Source of the DNA: Kolteria novifilia
Lineage (GTDB): Bacteria > Planctomycetota > Planctomycetia > Kolteriales > Kolteriaceae
Direction: 5' to 3'
Assembly: GCA_007748055.1 (NCBI GenBank)
Contig: CP036279.1
Location: 6,014,001 to 6,078,000, forward strand
Length of the DNA: 64,000 bases
How positions within the stretch are numbered: the stretch's first letter is position 1; every line of letters starts with the position of its first letter. The position numbers were made by a program, and so were the translations under genes. Below are positions 26,859 to 36,219 of the stretch, piece by piece. Below the pieces are notes generated by a model that saw nothing but the letters and a program-made list of their open reading frames with translations, did no database searches and was not told where the DNA came from.

Positions 26859-27845
26859 ATGAAACGCCGGCCAGGCACGTCGGGATTCACGTTGGTGGAA
26901 CTACTGGTTGTGATCGCGATTATCGGCATCCTGGTGGGCCTGCTCCTTCCCGCCGTGCAACAGGCTCGCGAAGCGGCGAGAAAAATGCAGTGCCAGAGCA
27001 ATTTGAAGCAACTCGGTGTGGCGTTCAATTCCTACGCCGAGTCGCACGGGACGCTGCCGATTGGGAATGTCGACGGATCGGGCGCCTCCATCGGCCACTC
27101 GTGGTGGATCGGAATGATGCCCTATCTCGACCAGCAAGCGATCTATGACGGATTCGACGCCGAAGTGGCGTGGTCGGGTTGGAGCGCGGCCGTCAACAGG
27201 GATCTGCTCCGGGGTGTTCGTTTTCCAGTCATGCGTTGTCCGTCGTCGCCGGTGGACGAAATGGGCGACGAAGGAATGCTCTCCCAAGACCCCTCCTACA
27301 TGGGTGTCTCCGGTGCCGCTCCTGGCGGTGGGTTCACGGAAACGAGGACGCAAACCGGCGCCAATTGCTGCGCCGACGGTGCCAGGGGAAGCAACGATCC
27401 CATCTACTCACGAGGAGGCCTCTTGATGCACAACGAGAGCATCCGCCTCGCCGAAGTCACCGATGGAACCGCGAAGACCATGATCGCCGGCGAAGCAACC
27501 GACTACTTCACCGTGATCGACGGTTCCGGGCAAGAGATCGTCAGTCCATCCTGTGGTCACGGTTTCCAAATGGGAGCTCAACCGTCGGGCAACAACATCG
27601 GGCGCCTTTGGAATCTCACGACTGTTCGCTATCCGATCGGCAACAAGTTCTTCGCGCGAGCGGACGGCATACTCGATGGAATCAGTTCCAACAATCCCCA
27701 AAACCTTCCGTTCAACAGCACTCACGGTGGCGGTGCCAACATCCTGATGCTCGATGGATCGGTTCACTTCTTGTCGGAGGGATTTGACTTGCTGGCGCTC
27801 AAACGCTTGGCAACGCGCGACGATGGCGAGCTGGTCGAATTCTGA
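26859..27845 (+). CDS. DUF1559 domain protein with type IV prepilin-like leader
   Basis: 328 residues from the ATG at 26859 with AAAAGGAG 7 bases upstream. A short basic leader then the prepilin cleavage motif [15 protein letters not shown], the '[18 protein letters not shown]' segment, and the DUF1559 body ending in the '[18 protein letters not shown]' H-X9-DG signature. DUF1559 proteins are massively expanded in planctomycetes; a pseudopilin or surface role is suspected. A small lipoprotein gene follows by 33 bases, a frequent arrangement. Confidence 0.95.
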   Translation: MKRRPGTSGFTLVELLVVIAIIGILVGLLLPAVQQAREAARKMQCQSNLKQLGVAFNSYAESHGTLPIGNVDGSGASIGHSWWIGMMPYLDQQAIYDGFDAEVAWSGWSAAVNRDLLRGVRFPVMRCPSSPVDEMGDEGMLSQDPSYMGVSGAAPGGGFTETRTQTGANCCADGARGSNDPIYSRGGLLMHNESIRLAEVTDGTAKTMIAGEATDYFTVIDGSGQEIVSPSCGHGFQMGAQPSGNNIGRLWNLTTVRYPIGNKFFARADGILDGISSNNPQNLPFNSTHGGGANILMLDGSVHFLSEGFDLLALKRLATRDDGELVEF

Positions 27846-27878
27846 AGAACCGAAACATCGCCATGGAGACTCGTTTCG

Positions 27879-28334
27879 ATGACCAACTGTCCGATCAAGT
27901 CGCTTCTGACGTTGTCGCTCGTGACACTGGTGACTGGTTGTGGCGCCTCGGACCTCGGGCCCTCCGGCACCGTCGAGGGCAAGCTGCTCCTAAACGGCAA
28001 CCCCGTCATGGGCGGGAAGATCACCTTCGTCGGTAACAAGGGATTCGGCGGCTGGAGCAAGATCGGCTCCGACGGAACGTTCAAACTGATCAATGGCAAT
28101 GGTAGACCGGCCATCCCCACCGGAGACTATCAGGTGATGTTCGGCCCCTTGCCCCTCAAGCCGATGAGCACTCCTTCCGACGAGGATTTGATCAAGAATC
28201 CCGAACGAAGCAAGCAGCCTGAGGGTGACACGAAAGCCTTTCCCAAGATTTTCCGTGCCCAGGCCACCTCGCCGTTGCGAGCGACCGTCAACGAAGGCTC
28301 GAACGAACTGACGATCAAAGCGATGACGCGATGA
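27879..28334 (+). CDS. Small lipoprotein with transthyretin-like/CarboxypepD-type fold
   Basis: 151 residues. A lipoprotein signal peptide ends in lipobox LVTGC (Cys about residue 22). The body starts 'GTVEGKLLLNGNPVMGGKITFVG' and continues 'GSDGTFKLI' and 'IPTGDYQVMFGP', the beta-sandwich pattern of carboxypeptidase-regulatory-like domains. Likely co-expressed with the DUF1559 gene upstream. It converges on the BatA-like gene with 4 bases between stops. Confidence 0.8.
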   Translation: MTNCPIKSLLTLSLVTLVTGCGASDLGPSGTVEGKLLLNGNPVMGGKITFVGNKGFGGWSKIGSDGTFKLINGNGRPAIPTGDYQVMFGPLPLKPMSTPSDEDLIKNPERSKQPEGDTKAFPKIFRAQATSPLRATVNEGSNELTIKAMTR

Positions 28335-28338
28335 TCGG

Positions 28339-30276
28339 CTAGATCGCCACCCGGCGATGGTAGACGTACCACTCGAAGAGAAGGAGGAGAAACGCGAGCA
28401 CCGCCAGGGGACGCCAAAACTCCCAACGAAAGCTCAAGTCGCTGCGAGCGTCGGTCGTCTCCACCGCCCCGATGGTGATCGTTTCCCTCGGCCCAATGGA
28501 GGTCTCCGCACGGTCGAAGAGATTGACGGTGCTCAGCCGTACCTCCTCGTCCGACTCGATTCGGTAGACCCCGGGCTCCTCCGTCTCGAGAAGCATCGCC
28601 CGCCCCCCGCGTCGTTTCTCGAGTTCGACGCGGCGCTGGTCGGGAAGGGTCACCACCGCCACTTCCTCGCTGCCCCCCGTTCGGATCTCGATCGGCTCCC
28701 CCGGACGCGTGCTCGGTCCTCCTTCGACGTCGACGCCTCCCAGGAACCGGATCGCATTGACGACATAGAGAGGAAAACTCAACTTGAGCGGCCAATCGGT
28801 CTGCCAAGCCCCATCGAGCCCGAGCAACGGAAAGGTCTGGACCAGGTCGGTCATGACGCCGCGTTCCAACGCGAAGATCAGCGGCCCGCGATCGCTCTCG
28901 ACGAGCAGACTCGCTCCGCGCGGGGGCGCGACCTTGATCGACTCGGTCACCGCGACGTCGTCGAGGCTGAGCAGACGCATCACCGGATGACTCGTGTCGA
29001 CGGTCACGATCGCCGGAGCGGGGGTCATCTCCGTTTGACCAACATCGAACGTCGGCGGCAACGCTCCCAGAAAGAAGGTGTTGGTCTCGGGCATCGACTT
29101 GGGCGTGCAGCGATCAAAGATGATCAGGTCGTAGTCGGCCACGGAGACATCGCTGGCCAGGTCGCGATCGGCGAACGACGCCGGCTGCCGTTCGATCGTC
29201 GCCCAGCGCCCCATCGCCTCGGTCCGAAGAACCGCCTCGAGCGGCGGATCGTCATCCCCCACCACCAGAACGCGGGCCTTGCGAGGCGGGTTGACCACCG
29301 TCCACGCCCGATTGTCGACGGCGAGATCATCCTCCACCTCGAGGCGAAGCTCGAAGACCTCCCGCTCGCCCGAACCGACAACGAACCGCAGCGCCTGCTC
29401 GCCTCCCTCGGGGATCTTGACCGACTGGACGTCGATCGTCCGCCCATCGACCGCGAGGACCGCCGATCCCTCGATGGGCTCGCTCCCCGGATTGGCCAAT
29501 CGTGCGAAGAGGGTCATCCGATCCGGATCGAGCGGATCGGGACGCGCGGAGAAAGCGACGATGCCCGCGTTGCGATCGGATGTCCCCATCGCGAGGTAGG
29601 TTAACGAGAGGTTTCCCAGCGCGAGTTCCTCGGGCGTGTCGAAGCGACCATCACTGTAGAGGTAGAGGTCGGCGGGAACGGCTTCCGGGTCTTCCTCGCC
29701 TGCCTTCTGCGGATTGGCGAGCCCGCTGGCGACCGAAAGCGCCTCGCGGATGTCGGTCTGCCTTGCGGTCGGCTCGATCGACGCGATCGCGTTGCGAAGC
29801 TCGGCCTGATTGGCGGTGTAGGGACTGACGACGCGGGCGACGTTGCTAAAGGCGATGACCATCGCCGCGTCGCCGTCGCGCATCTGTTCGACGAGTTGAG
29901 TCGCTTTGGACTTGGCGAGTTGGAGGCGACTCGAGGCCCCGCCGCTCGTCGCACCATCGGTCGCCGACATGCTCGCGGAGTTGTCGAGCAGCAAAATCAA
30001 TCGTCGTCCGGTCTTGGTCGCGGCGAGGGTCGGTCGCAGCAGCGCCGCGAGCAGCGCCATCACGACCAGGAGTTGCAACAGCAGGAGGATATTTCGGCGC
30101 AGTCGTTGCCAGAAGGTGTTGACCCGTAGGTCCTCGATCGAGCGACGCCAAAGGAGCGTGCTGGAGACCTCGACGGGATGCCGCCTGAGCTTGAGAAAAT
30201 AGAGTGCGACGATCGCCACCGGGGCCGCGAGCGCCGCCGACCATCCCCAAACGGAAAGGGGGGAAAGAAACTCCAT
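28339..30276 (-). CDS. BatA-type membrane protein with von Willebrand A domain
   Basis: 645 residues from the ATG at 30276. N-terminal aerotolerance-regulator segment: 'FLSPLSVWGWSAALAAPVAIVALYFLKLRR' with a second helix 'ILLLLQLLVVMALLAALLRP'. A vWA domain follows with MIDAS 'LLLDNSASM' (DxSxS), and a large beta-rich middle ending in a C-terminal helix (PLAVLAFLLLLFEWYVYHRR). Such proteins commonly sit with MoxR ATPases and Bat genes, but none is beside it here. Divergent from the zinc-ribbon gene. Confidence 0.85.
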   Translation of the reverse strand: MEFLSPLSVWGWSAALAAPVAIVALYFLKLRRHPVEVSSTLLWRRSIEDLRVNTFWQRLRRNILLLLQLLVVMALLAALLRPTLAATKTGRRLILLLDNSASMSATDGATSGGASSRLQLAKSKATQLVEQMRDGDAAMVIAFSNVARVVSPYTANQAELRNAIASIEPTARQTDIREALSVASGLANPQKAGEEDPEAVPADLYLYSDGRFDTPEELALGNLSLTYLAMGTSDRNAGIVAFSARPDPLDPDRMTLFARLANPGSEPIEGSAVLAVDGRTIDVQSVKIPEGGEQALRFVVGSGEREVFELRLEVEDDLAVDNRAWTVVNPPRKARVLVVGDDDPPLEAVLRTEAMGRWATIERQPASFADRDLASDVSVADYDLIIFDRCTPKSMPETNTFFLGALPPTFDVGQTEMTPAPAIVTVDTSHPVMRLLSLDDVAVTESIKVAPPRGASLLVESDRGPLIFALERGVMTDLVQTFPLLGLDGAWQTDWPLKLSFPLYVVNAIRFLGGVDVEGGPSTRPGEPIEIRTGGSEEVAVVTLPDQRRVELEKRRGGRAMLLETEEPGVYRIESDEEVRLSTVNLFDRAETSIGPRETITIGAVETTDARSDLSFRWEFWRPLAVLAFLLLLFEWYVYHRRVAI

Positions 30277-30454
30277 GGCGCCACGATCCTCGAACTCGAC
30301 GTGACCGGCGAAAACGCTCTGATCGAAGGGACGGCCCCCGCGCCGCCGCAAAGAAACGATTGAGAATCGGCCAGCGACGACGTACCCTAAACAAGTCGGA
30401 GACGACTTCCGTGCCAGTCTTTGATCCTGACCTTTCAACGACTCGGTTTCAAGA

Positions 30455-31561
30455 ATGCCTATTAAGTTTCGCTGCTCGAGCTGTGCTCAACTGATGGGAA
30501 TCGCCCGTCGCAAGGCGGGGACGGAGATCAATTGTCCCCGTTGCGGGGCCGAGAATATCGTTCCCTACGAGGATGAGTTCGAAGCGCCCAACGCCGCTTC
30601 CGAGCAAGAGTCGGACGTCGAAGCCATCGAAGAGGAGCAACCCGCGGAGTCTTCGCGGGAAGAGGCCCCCGCTCCCTCCATCCTGGAGCGGAGCGATTTC
30701 GACAGCTTACTCGAAGGTTCTCCCCGTCCCCGGCCCTCGAAGCGGTCGCGTCCCACCACCACGGCCGCCGCGGCGGCGTCGACCACGCTCGAACGTCCCG
30801 AACCGAAGACGCCGCGACCTCAAGCGACGCCCAAGCCGAAGGAGAAGAGCGAGCCGGTCAGCACCGAAGCTCCCGCTCCCCTGCCGGGCGACGCCTCGCT
30901 CTTGGCACCTCCTCCATCCGAACCGACCCAGGGCCGGACGGTGTCGGTGATGATCTTCGCCGTGAGCCTGGTGGTGGCCTTGGTCGTGGGCGTCGTCTTT
31001 GGTCGCTACGTCGTTCCCAGTCGGAGTGTCTCAACCGCGTCCGTCAACGAAGCGCCTTCAGAGTCCGAGCCCGAGGATCCCGCGGTCGAGGATCTCGGCC
31101 CGGAACTTCCGCCCGAGGAACAGCCCAAGGTTCGTGGGACGATTCAATACGCGAAGGATGGTGTCGAAGCGGGCGATGTGGGAAGCACCGTTGTCGTCTT
31201 CCCCTCGGGTAAGAAGCCCAACGTTCGGATCGAAGCGCTCGGACTGCGGCCGCAAGATCAACAGCTTCAGCACAAGCCCGGTCTCGATCAGCTCCGCCAG
31301 TGGGGAGGCGATATCGGGTATGTCGGCGATGACGGTCAATTCGAAGTCAGCGTGTCACGGCCGGGGCCGTATCATATCTTGTTCCTGTCGAAGAATTCGG
31401 AGCCCAGCCCCGATCAGCAGCTCTTCCCCTCGGAGGCCGCGATGCTTGGGCAGTTCTTCGCCGATGTGGACACATTGCTGGCCGACAGGCAGTTCCTGAT
31501 CGTGCATCGCCGGTTCGAGAAGAGCGGATCACAGAACGTGAACTTCGTCTTCGAGGACTGA
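30455..31561 (+). CDS. Zinc-ribbon protein with central membrane helix
   Basis: 368 residues. N-terminal ribbon 'FRCSSCAQLMGIARRKAGTEINCPRCG' (four cysteines) is a planctomycete-type MJ0042-like finger. A long acidic and proline-rich linker, one membrane helix (VMIFAVSLVVALVVGVVFG, about residues 165-185) and an outer domain of about 140 residues follow ('VRGTIQYAKDGVEAGDVGSTVVVFPSG', 'GYVGDDGQFEVSVSRPGPYHILFLSKN') with a carboxypeptidase-regulatory-like strand order. Bitopic; function unknown. Confidence 0.72.
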   Translation: MPIKFRCSSCAQLMGIARRKAGTEINCPRCGAENIVPYEDEFEAPNAASEQESDVEAIEEEQPAESSREEAPAPSILERSDFDSLLEGSPRPRPSKRSRPTTTAAAAASTTLERPEPKTPRPQATPKPKEKSEPVSTEAPAPLPGDASLLAPPPSEPTQGRTVSVMIFAVSLVVALVVGVVFGRYVVPSRSVSTASVNEAPSESEPEDPAVEDLGPELPPEEQPKVRGTIQYAKDGVEAGDVGSTVVVFPSGKKPNVRIEALGLRPQDQQLQHKPGLDQLRQWGGDIGYVGDDGQFEVSVSRPGPYHILFLSKNSEPSPDQQLFPSEAAMLGQFFADVDTLLADRQFLIVHRRFEKSGSQNVNFVFED

Positions 31562-31611
31562 CACGAATCCTTGCCTGTCAGCGCCGGTAGGCCTCTACCG
31601 CTGGAGATGAC

Positions 31612-32601
31612 ATGGCGCTTCCACCGTTGGTCCTCGATCCCTACCTTCGCCCTCAAATCTGGGGAGGACGCCGGCTCGAGTCGGTTCTCGGCAAGACCCT
31701 CCCCGACGACGGTTCCTACGGCGAGTCTTGGGAAGTCAGCGCTCATCGCCACTCGGTCAGCCGGGTCGCCGACGGCCCCTTCGAGGGAATGCTCCTCACC
31801 GACCTCTGTGCCGAGCGCGCCGCGGAACTCTACGGCACCAACCGGCCCGAGAACGATGAATTCCCCCTCCTGATCAAGTTCCTCGACGCCCAGAAGCTCC
31901 TCTCGGTTCAAGTTCACCCCGACGACGAGACCGCCGCCCGACTGCTCGGCAACGAACGCGGCAAGACCGAGTCGTGGGTCGTCCTCGACGTCCAGCCGGA
32001 AGGACGTATCTACGCCGGTCTCAAGGAGGGGGTCACCCGCGATGACTTGCAGCGGCACCTCGAGGCGGGCACTACCGACGAGTGCCTCTATTCCTTCCAG
32101 CCCAAAGTGGGCGATTGTCTGCTCCTCGAAGCCGGCACCGTCCACACCGTCGGCGGCGGCGTCATGATCGCCGAGGTCCAGCAGTCCAGCGACGCCACTT
32201 TTCGACTCTTCGACTGGAACCGGCTCGGCACCGACGGCGTCCCCCGCCAGCTTCACATCGAGGAGTCGCTCGAGTCGATCGACTGGAATCGCGGCCCCCT
32301 GCACCCGCTCGAGCCGACCGAGATCGCCGGATTCCCCGACGGTGTCCAGGGCCAGGGGCTTTCTCGCAGTCCCTTCTTCGCGATGGACCGCTACCGATTC
32401 TCGGCGCCCTTGCGCAATCCGTACGAGAACAAGCTCTCGATCTGGATGATCCTCGACGGCTTCGTCGAGTTGGAGAGTCCCACCGAACGCCGCGGTTTCC
32501 CCAAGGGAACGACGGTGCTGCTTCCCGCCTCCGCCTCGGAAGCGACGTGGCATCCCAATAGTGGCGAGGTGACGATCCTTGGAGTCACCCTTTCCCCCTA
32601 A
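31612..32601 (+). CDS. manA: Mannose-6-phosphate isomerase, class I type
   Basis: 329 residues. It interconverts fructose-6-phosphate and mannose-6-phosphate. Cupin zinc enzyme of the short bacterial type: 'YLRPQIWGGRRLESVLGK', 'GESWEVSAH', metal-site 'LSVQVHPDDETAARL' (His and downstream Glu), then 'LEAGTVHTVGGGVMIAEVQQSSD' with a further ligand His. 50 bases after the zinc-ribbon gene. A phosphomannomutase gene at 42.6 kb could supply the next step to GDP-mannose. Confidence 0.93.
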   Translation: MALPPLVLDPYLRPQIWGGRRLESVLGKTLPDDGSYGESWEVSAHRHSVSRVADGPFEGMLLTDLCAERAAELYGTNRPENDEFPLLIKFLDAQKLLSVQVHPDDETAARLLGNERGKTESWVVLDVQPEGRIYAGLKEGVTRDDLQRHLEAGTTDECLYSFQPKVGDCLLLEAGTVHTVGGGVMIAEVQQSSDATFRLFDWNRLGTDGVPRQLHIEESLESIDWNRGPLHPLEPTEIAGFPDGVQGQGLSRSPFFAMDRYRFSAPLRNPYENKLSIWMILDGFVELESPTERRGFPKGTTVLLPASASEATWHPNSGEVTILGVTLSP

Positions 32602-32731
32602 CTTGTCTCCTCGCGAGAATCGGAGGGGAAAGAACTTTTTTTTCGACTATCATTCAAGTTCGCGACGCGATCTGCCGAAGAGGGTGATAAGGGTCAATAG
32701 TGCCTTGTCCGAACAGAGGTGGGAACGAGCG

Positions 32732-32959
32732 TTGCGAACGTCCAAGCTAGTTATCCTGGGATCAATGGTCCTCTCGGCCGGGTGTGCCGGGGAACGGCTT
32801 TCGCTGCCTGGAGATCGGGTACCGACCACCCCGTCGCCGCCGAGTGTGCAGGCGGAAATCCGCGATGCTCGTTACTTCCTCGGCTACCCGTACCAGAACT
32901 CCGGGCCAACCACCGGTTTCAACCCGCCTCAGTCGGTGGTTTCCCAGACCGGCAACTAG
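32732..32959 (+). CDS. Small lipoprotein
   Basis: 75 residues from a TTG at 32732; no ATG lies in a useful position. The signal 'LVILGSMVLSAGC' ends in lipobox LSAGC. The mature part is short and proline-rich ('LPGDRVPTTPSPPS', 'YFLGYPYQNSGP'). GAGG lies about 12 bases upstream of the TTG. It is overlapped by the next reading frame, so one of the two starts may be wrong. Confidence 0.55.
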   Translation: MRTSKLVILGSMVLSAGCAGERLSLPGDRVPTTPSPPSVQAEIRDARYFLGYPYQNSGPTTGFNPPQSVVSQTGN

Positions 32960-33359
32960 CCTCTTCCTCCTCGTCTGCCTCCTTCTCACAGGCTGTGAAG
33001 CGGTCGCGAAGCGCGATGCCGGACCGACCGAACTTGCCCCGAGCGCCTCGCTCGACGACTTGCGCGTCGCCACCAAGGAACGACTCCGCGAGTGCCTCGT
33101 CGCGTTCTACAACGACGACTGGGAAGCCTTGTCGCTTCATCAGCGAGAATTGGCGGGGCTCGTCCCGCAGTGGAATGCCCAACGACCCGGGCCCGGAAAG
33201 CGCGCCTGGTTCCGCGGCCAGACTCGAGGTCTTGACCAAGCGGTCGAACTCCTCGGCGAAGCCTCCCAACGTCACGACGTCGTCGCCGCGACCGTCGCCC
33301 TCGAGCGTCTCGCCGATCATCTCGCCAATCTTACCTCGAAAAACGAATCACCAGAATGA
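32865..33359 (+). CDS. Lipoprotein of unknown function
   Basis: 164 residues if started at the ATG at 32865, giving a long n-region before the lipoprotein signal (ATSLFLLVCLLLTGC). The frame has no ATG, GTG or TTG closer to the signal. The mature domain is helical ('LDDLRVATKERLRECLVAFYNDDWEAL', 'LERLADHLANL'). It overlaps the preceding lipoprotein frame by 95 bases in another phase. Confidence 0.6.
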   Translation: MLVTSSATRTRTPGQPPVSTRLSRWFPRPATSLFLLVCLLLTGCEAVAKRDAGPTELAPSASLDDLRVATKERLRECLVAFYNDDWEALSLHQRELAGLVPQWNAQRPGPGKRAWFRGQTRGLDQAVELLGEASQRHDVVAATVALERLADHLANLTSKNESPE

Positions 33360-33373
33360 ACACCGAGTGGCAC

Positions 33374-34105
33374 CTATAGACGTCGCACGATTCCTTGCAT
33401 CGCATCTCTACACTTCCTCAAGTTTTCACCTGTAATTTGAGTGTTGCGACCACTTATATTGTGTGCTCCTGTTGCGAGCTGAGTAAATGGTTTCCCTTGC
33501 GCAAATGCTACGACTCCTGTCGTCCCAAAGTCCCGAATGTCTTCAACTCCGTTCGCTATTGACGAAAAGGTGAAGATGTCTGGCCTATCTCGCATGGCGT
33601 CTTCAATGTACTTCTCAATCTCTCTCATGACTGAGCCGTAAGCTGACGCGGCGCCCATGTATTGCGTCAATCGATTCTTTGCAAGCAGATGAATTCTCGG
33701 CAGCTCTCTGTTGTCGTCCTTCAGCTTTGTGGTGAACGAGTAATCCGAGTACATCTCGGAAGGAAGCCTGTGGCCATGAATCAGAGCGATCGCATTTTGA
33801 ACCGCTCGTCGAGACGAATCGTCAGGCATGACAGGCAAGACAAGCGACTTTGCTGCAGACAAAGCAATCTGCGTGTACATCGCAAAACTCGGGTTTGTAT
33901 CGATGAACACGGTGTCAAAGTCTTCTGATACGTTGTGTATGAAGTTTGAAATCCAATCCGCAACCGCTAGCCACGGCTTCTGGCCAGGGATCTGTGCGTT
34001 CGCAAGTGTGGCGATCGCATTCGATTGAAGTTCAAGAATTGGATCACCTGCTAGCAACAGAATGTTTCCTGGTATTGAAGAATTAAACGTGAAAGGCCTA
34101 CACAG
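33374..34105 (-). pseudogene. ParA-family ATPase, C-terminal fragment (split by IS)
   Basis: 243 codons plus stop of a ParA/Soj-type ATPase. It includes 'DFDTVFIDTNPSFAMYTQIAL' (Walker B and switch region) and 'LVLPVMPDDSSRRAVQNA'. It lies 3' of the ISL3 element. Joining base 34105 to 35687, as exact excision with one 8-bp duplication removed would do, restores an uninterrupted 339-residue protein in frame across the joint (DAKNF then LCRPFTFNSS). The fragment alone lacks the P-loop. Its DNA is more AT-rich than neighbouring genes, suggesting recent acquisition. Confidence 0.9.
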
Positions 34106-34113
34106 GAAATTCT
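34106..34113. repeat. Target-site duplication, left copy
   Basis: GAAATTCT immediately before the element's GGCTCT end. The identical 8 bases follow the other end at 35687-35694. Eight bases is the length typical of ISL3-family insertion. Confidence 0.93.
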
Positions 34114-35686
34114 GGCTCTATTGCCAAATCTGTGGGTGGTGAGTGTCTTCTCCGTTCCGCTTGGTAGTGGAGGTTACCGCCGTATGCCAAGGGCCGCGTC
34201 CGGCTGCTGCTTTGCCTGGTCTTCTCGCTTCGCTCGCCCTGCATCCTCGCCATCGTGGCTCGGCTTCGGTCGCCCGGCAAAGACTCCTCCTTGGCCGTTG
34301 GCGGGGAGGATGTTCCACTGGTCAAGCGGAAAGGAGAGGAGTCGGCAGGAGGCCAAAAAGAGCATCCCGCTCTCGAGTGGCGCATGATGGAGTTTGCAAG
34401 GACTTCTTCAAACGCCAGCCGCGAGAGACGGGATGCGACTTCAGGTTATCCTCAACGCCTTGGAGCGTCACGGGAGTTTCGTCTACGAATCGGCGGCTTG
34501 GGCCGATTCGTCGAAAGAGGGACTGCTGGTTCGGGTTCGCCCACGGCGTCGCAGCCGGCCGATCTGTTCGGGTTGCGGGAATCGTGGCGGCACGTACGAC
34601 CACTTGCCGGAACGCCGTTTTCAGCACGTGCCGTTGTGGGGCCTGGCGGTCTGGTTCGTCTACGCGGCGCGGCGGGTCGCATGCCCTGCTTGCGGGGTGA
34701 AGGTGGAACGCATTCCCTGGGCGTCGGGCAAGGAGCGGACGACGTCGAGCTTCCAATGGTTCCTTGCCCGTTGGGCCAAACGCTTGAGCTGGCGCGAGAC
34801 CGCCGCGATTTTCGGCACGAGTTGGCACACCGTCTTTCGTGCGGTGAAAATGGCGGTTTGCTGGGGAATCCGCCATCGCGACCTGGAAGGGATCGAGGCG
34901 ATCGGCATCGACGAGGTCGCCTACCGCAAGGGCCATCAGTACTTCACCCTGGTCTATCAGATCGACCGCGGATCGCGTCGTCTGCTTTGGGTCGGGCAAG
35001 ACCGGACCAAGGAGACGCTCGGTCGTTTCTTTCGTTTCTTCGGCAGGCGGCGAACCGAGCGGCTGAAGTACATCTGCAGCGACATGTGGAAGGCCTACCT
35101 GTCGGTCATCGCTCGCGAGGCCAATGGGGCCCTGCACATCCTCGACCGCTTCCACATCATGCAGTTGTTCAACAAGGCGATCGACAAGGTGCGGGCCCAG
35201 GAGGCACGCGAACTCAAACGCAAGGGCTTCGAGGTGCTCAAGCGGACGCGTTGGCTGCTGCTCAAGCGTCGCGGCAACCTCAAACGCAAGGAGGTCCTTC
35301 GTCTCAACGAGTTGTTGACGCACAACCTCAGGACGGTCAAGTGCTACCTGATGAAGGAAGACTTCCAGCGGCTTTGGGACTACAAGGCTCCCTGGCGGAT
35401 CGGATCCTTCTTCCAGGAGTGGCTCGATCGGGCCTTGAGCACACGGATCGAACCGATGCGCAACCTGGCACGAACCCTCGAGCGTCACGCCGAGCAGATC
35501 TTCAATTGGTTCGAGGCAAAAGGAGAGATTTCCGCGGGCGCCGTCGAGGGAATGAATCTGAAGGTCAAATTGACGACCCGCCGATCCTACGGCTTTCGCG
35601 ACCCCAGCACCCTCAAATACGCTCTCTATCACAATCTCGGGAACCTCCCCGAGCCACCATCGACCCACAAATTCTGAAGACGAGGC
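34114..35686 (+). mobile_element. ISL3-family insertion sequence, complete
   Basis: 1573 bp between 8-bp direct repeats. The ends are imperfect inverted repeats: left GGCTCTATTGCCAAATCTG then TGGGT; right end, reverse strand, GCCTCGTCTTCAGAATTTG then TGGGT. They share about 18 of the first 25 positions, including an identical TGTGGGT block. It carries one transposase. The left 320 bp before the transposase hold no other supported gene. It inserted into a ParA gene in the opposite orientation. Confidence 0.93.
34433..35677 (+). CDS. ISL3-family transposase
   Basis: 414 residues from the ATG at 34433, where the family start 'MRLQVILNALERHGSFVY' begins; a TTG at 34394 is possible. An N-terminal four-cysteine finger (CSGCG near residue 42, CPAC near 82) precedes a helix-turn-helix-like region ('LSWRETAAIFGTSWHTVFRAV'). 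The DDE catalytic core follows: 'GIDEVAYRKGHQYFTLVYQID' (first D), 'ICSDMWKAYL' (second D), and 'SAGAVEGMNLKVKLTTRRSYGF' (E). Full length with no frameshift, so possibly active. Confidence 0.95.
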   Translation: MRLQVILNALERHGSFVYESAAWADSSKEGLLVRVRPRRRSRPICSGCGNRGGTYDHLPERRFQHVPLWGLAVWFVYAARRVACPACGVKVERIPWASGKERTTSSFQWFLARWAKRLSWRETAAIFGTSWHTVFRAVKMAVCWGIRHRDLEGIEAIGIDEVAYRKGHQYFTLVYQIDRGSRRLLWVGQDRTKETLGRFFRFFGRRRTERLKYICSDMWKAYLSVIAREANGALHILDRFHIMQLFNKAIDKVRAQEARELKRKGFEVLKRTRWLLLKRRGNLKRKEVLRLNELLTHNLRTVKCYLMKEDFQRLWDYKAPWRIGSFFQEWLDRALSTRIEPMRNLARTLERHAEQIFNWFEAKGEISAGAVEGMNLKVKLTTRRSYGFRDPSTLKYALYHNLGNLPEPPSTHKF

Positions 35687-35974
35687 GAAATTCTTAGCAT
35701 CGAAATCTGGAGGAGAGTATGGAGATGGCAATCTCAAGTCGAAATAGCCACCAACCGTTCGCCGTGGGTTCTCTCCTTGCAAGGTCGTAAGATTCTCACT
35801 TCCTTTCCCCATCAAACCACCAAGAAACAACTCTGATAGATTCGCTTGGGGGCACAGATCGAGTATGAGGATCTTCTCCGATGGGTTCTGCTCAGCGTAC
35901 ATGCTCGAAGCCTGGAAGGCCAAGCTCGTTTTCCCGGTACCTCCTTTGTTGTTCCAAAACGCATAATTCTTCAA
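35687..35974 (-). pseudogene. ParA-family ATPase, N-terminal fragment (split by IS)
   Basis: 96 codons from a TTG at 35974 with GGAGG 8 bases upstream. It has the deviant Walker A 'NNKGGTGKTSLAFQ' (residues 8-21) and 'KILILDLCPQANLSELFLGG'. The frame runs exactly to the insertion point. It then stays open through most of the IS on the antisense strand (to about 34322), so a chimeric 550-residue product is conceivable. No parB or centromere-like repeat was found beside it, so it is a standalone ParA of acquired origin. Confidence 0.9.
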
Positions 35975-36219
35975 CGGTTCGCCTCCAACACATCACAGAT
36001 GATTCAATCCGCACTCAAAACAACCTTTTAACGCACATCATACGACCTATCAACCATCCAATCCACGCCAACTACAAGAATACGACGGTTCTACAGATTG
36101 TTCAGAACCTCGGTTTTCGCCCCATCTTCGCCGATTCGTACAATGCTTCCCTTGGGAATCGACGGCAGTCGCTCGCGGGAGTCGCGCCCCAACGGACTCG
36201 CGCTCACTTGGCGGACACC

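Noticed and set aside
34322-35974. 550-residue ParA fusion gene
   Set aside because: Only the first 96 residues resemble ParA; the rest is antisense to the transposase and results from the insertion.
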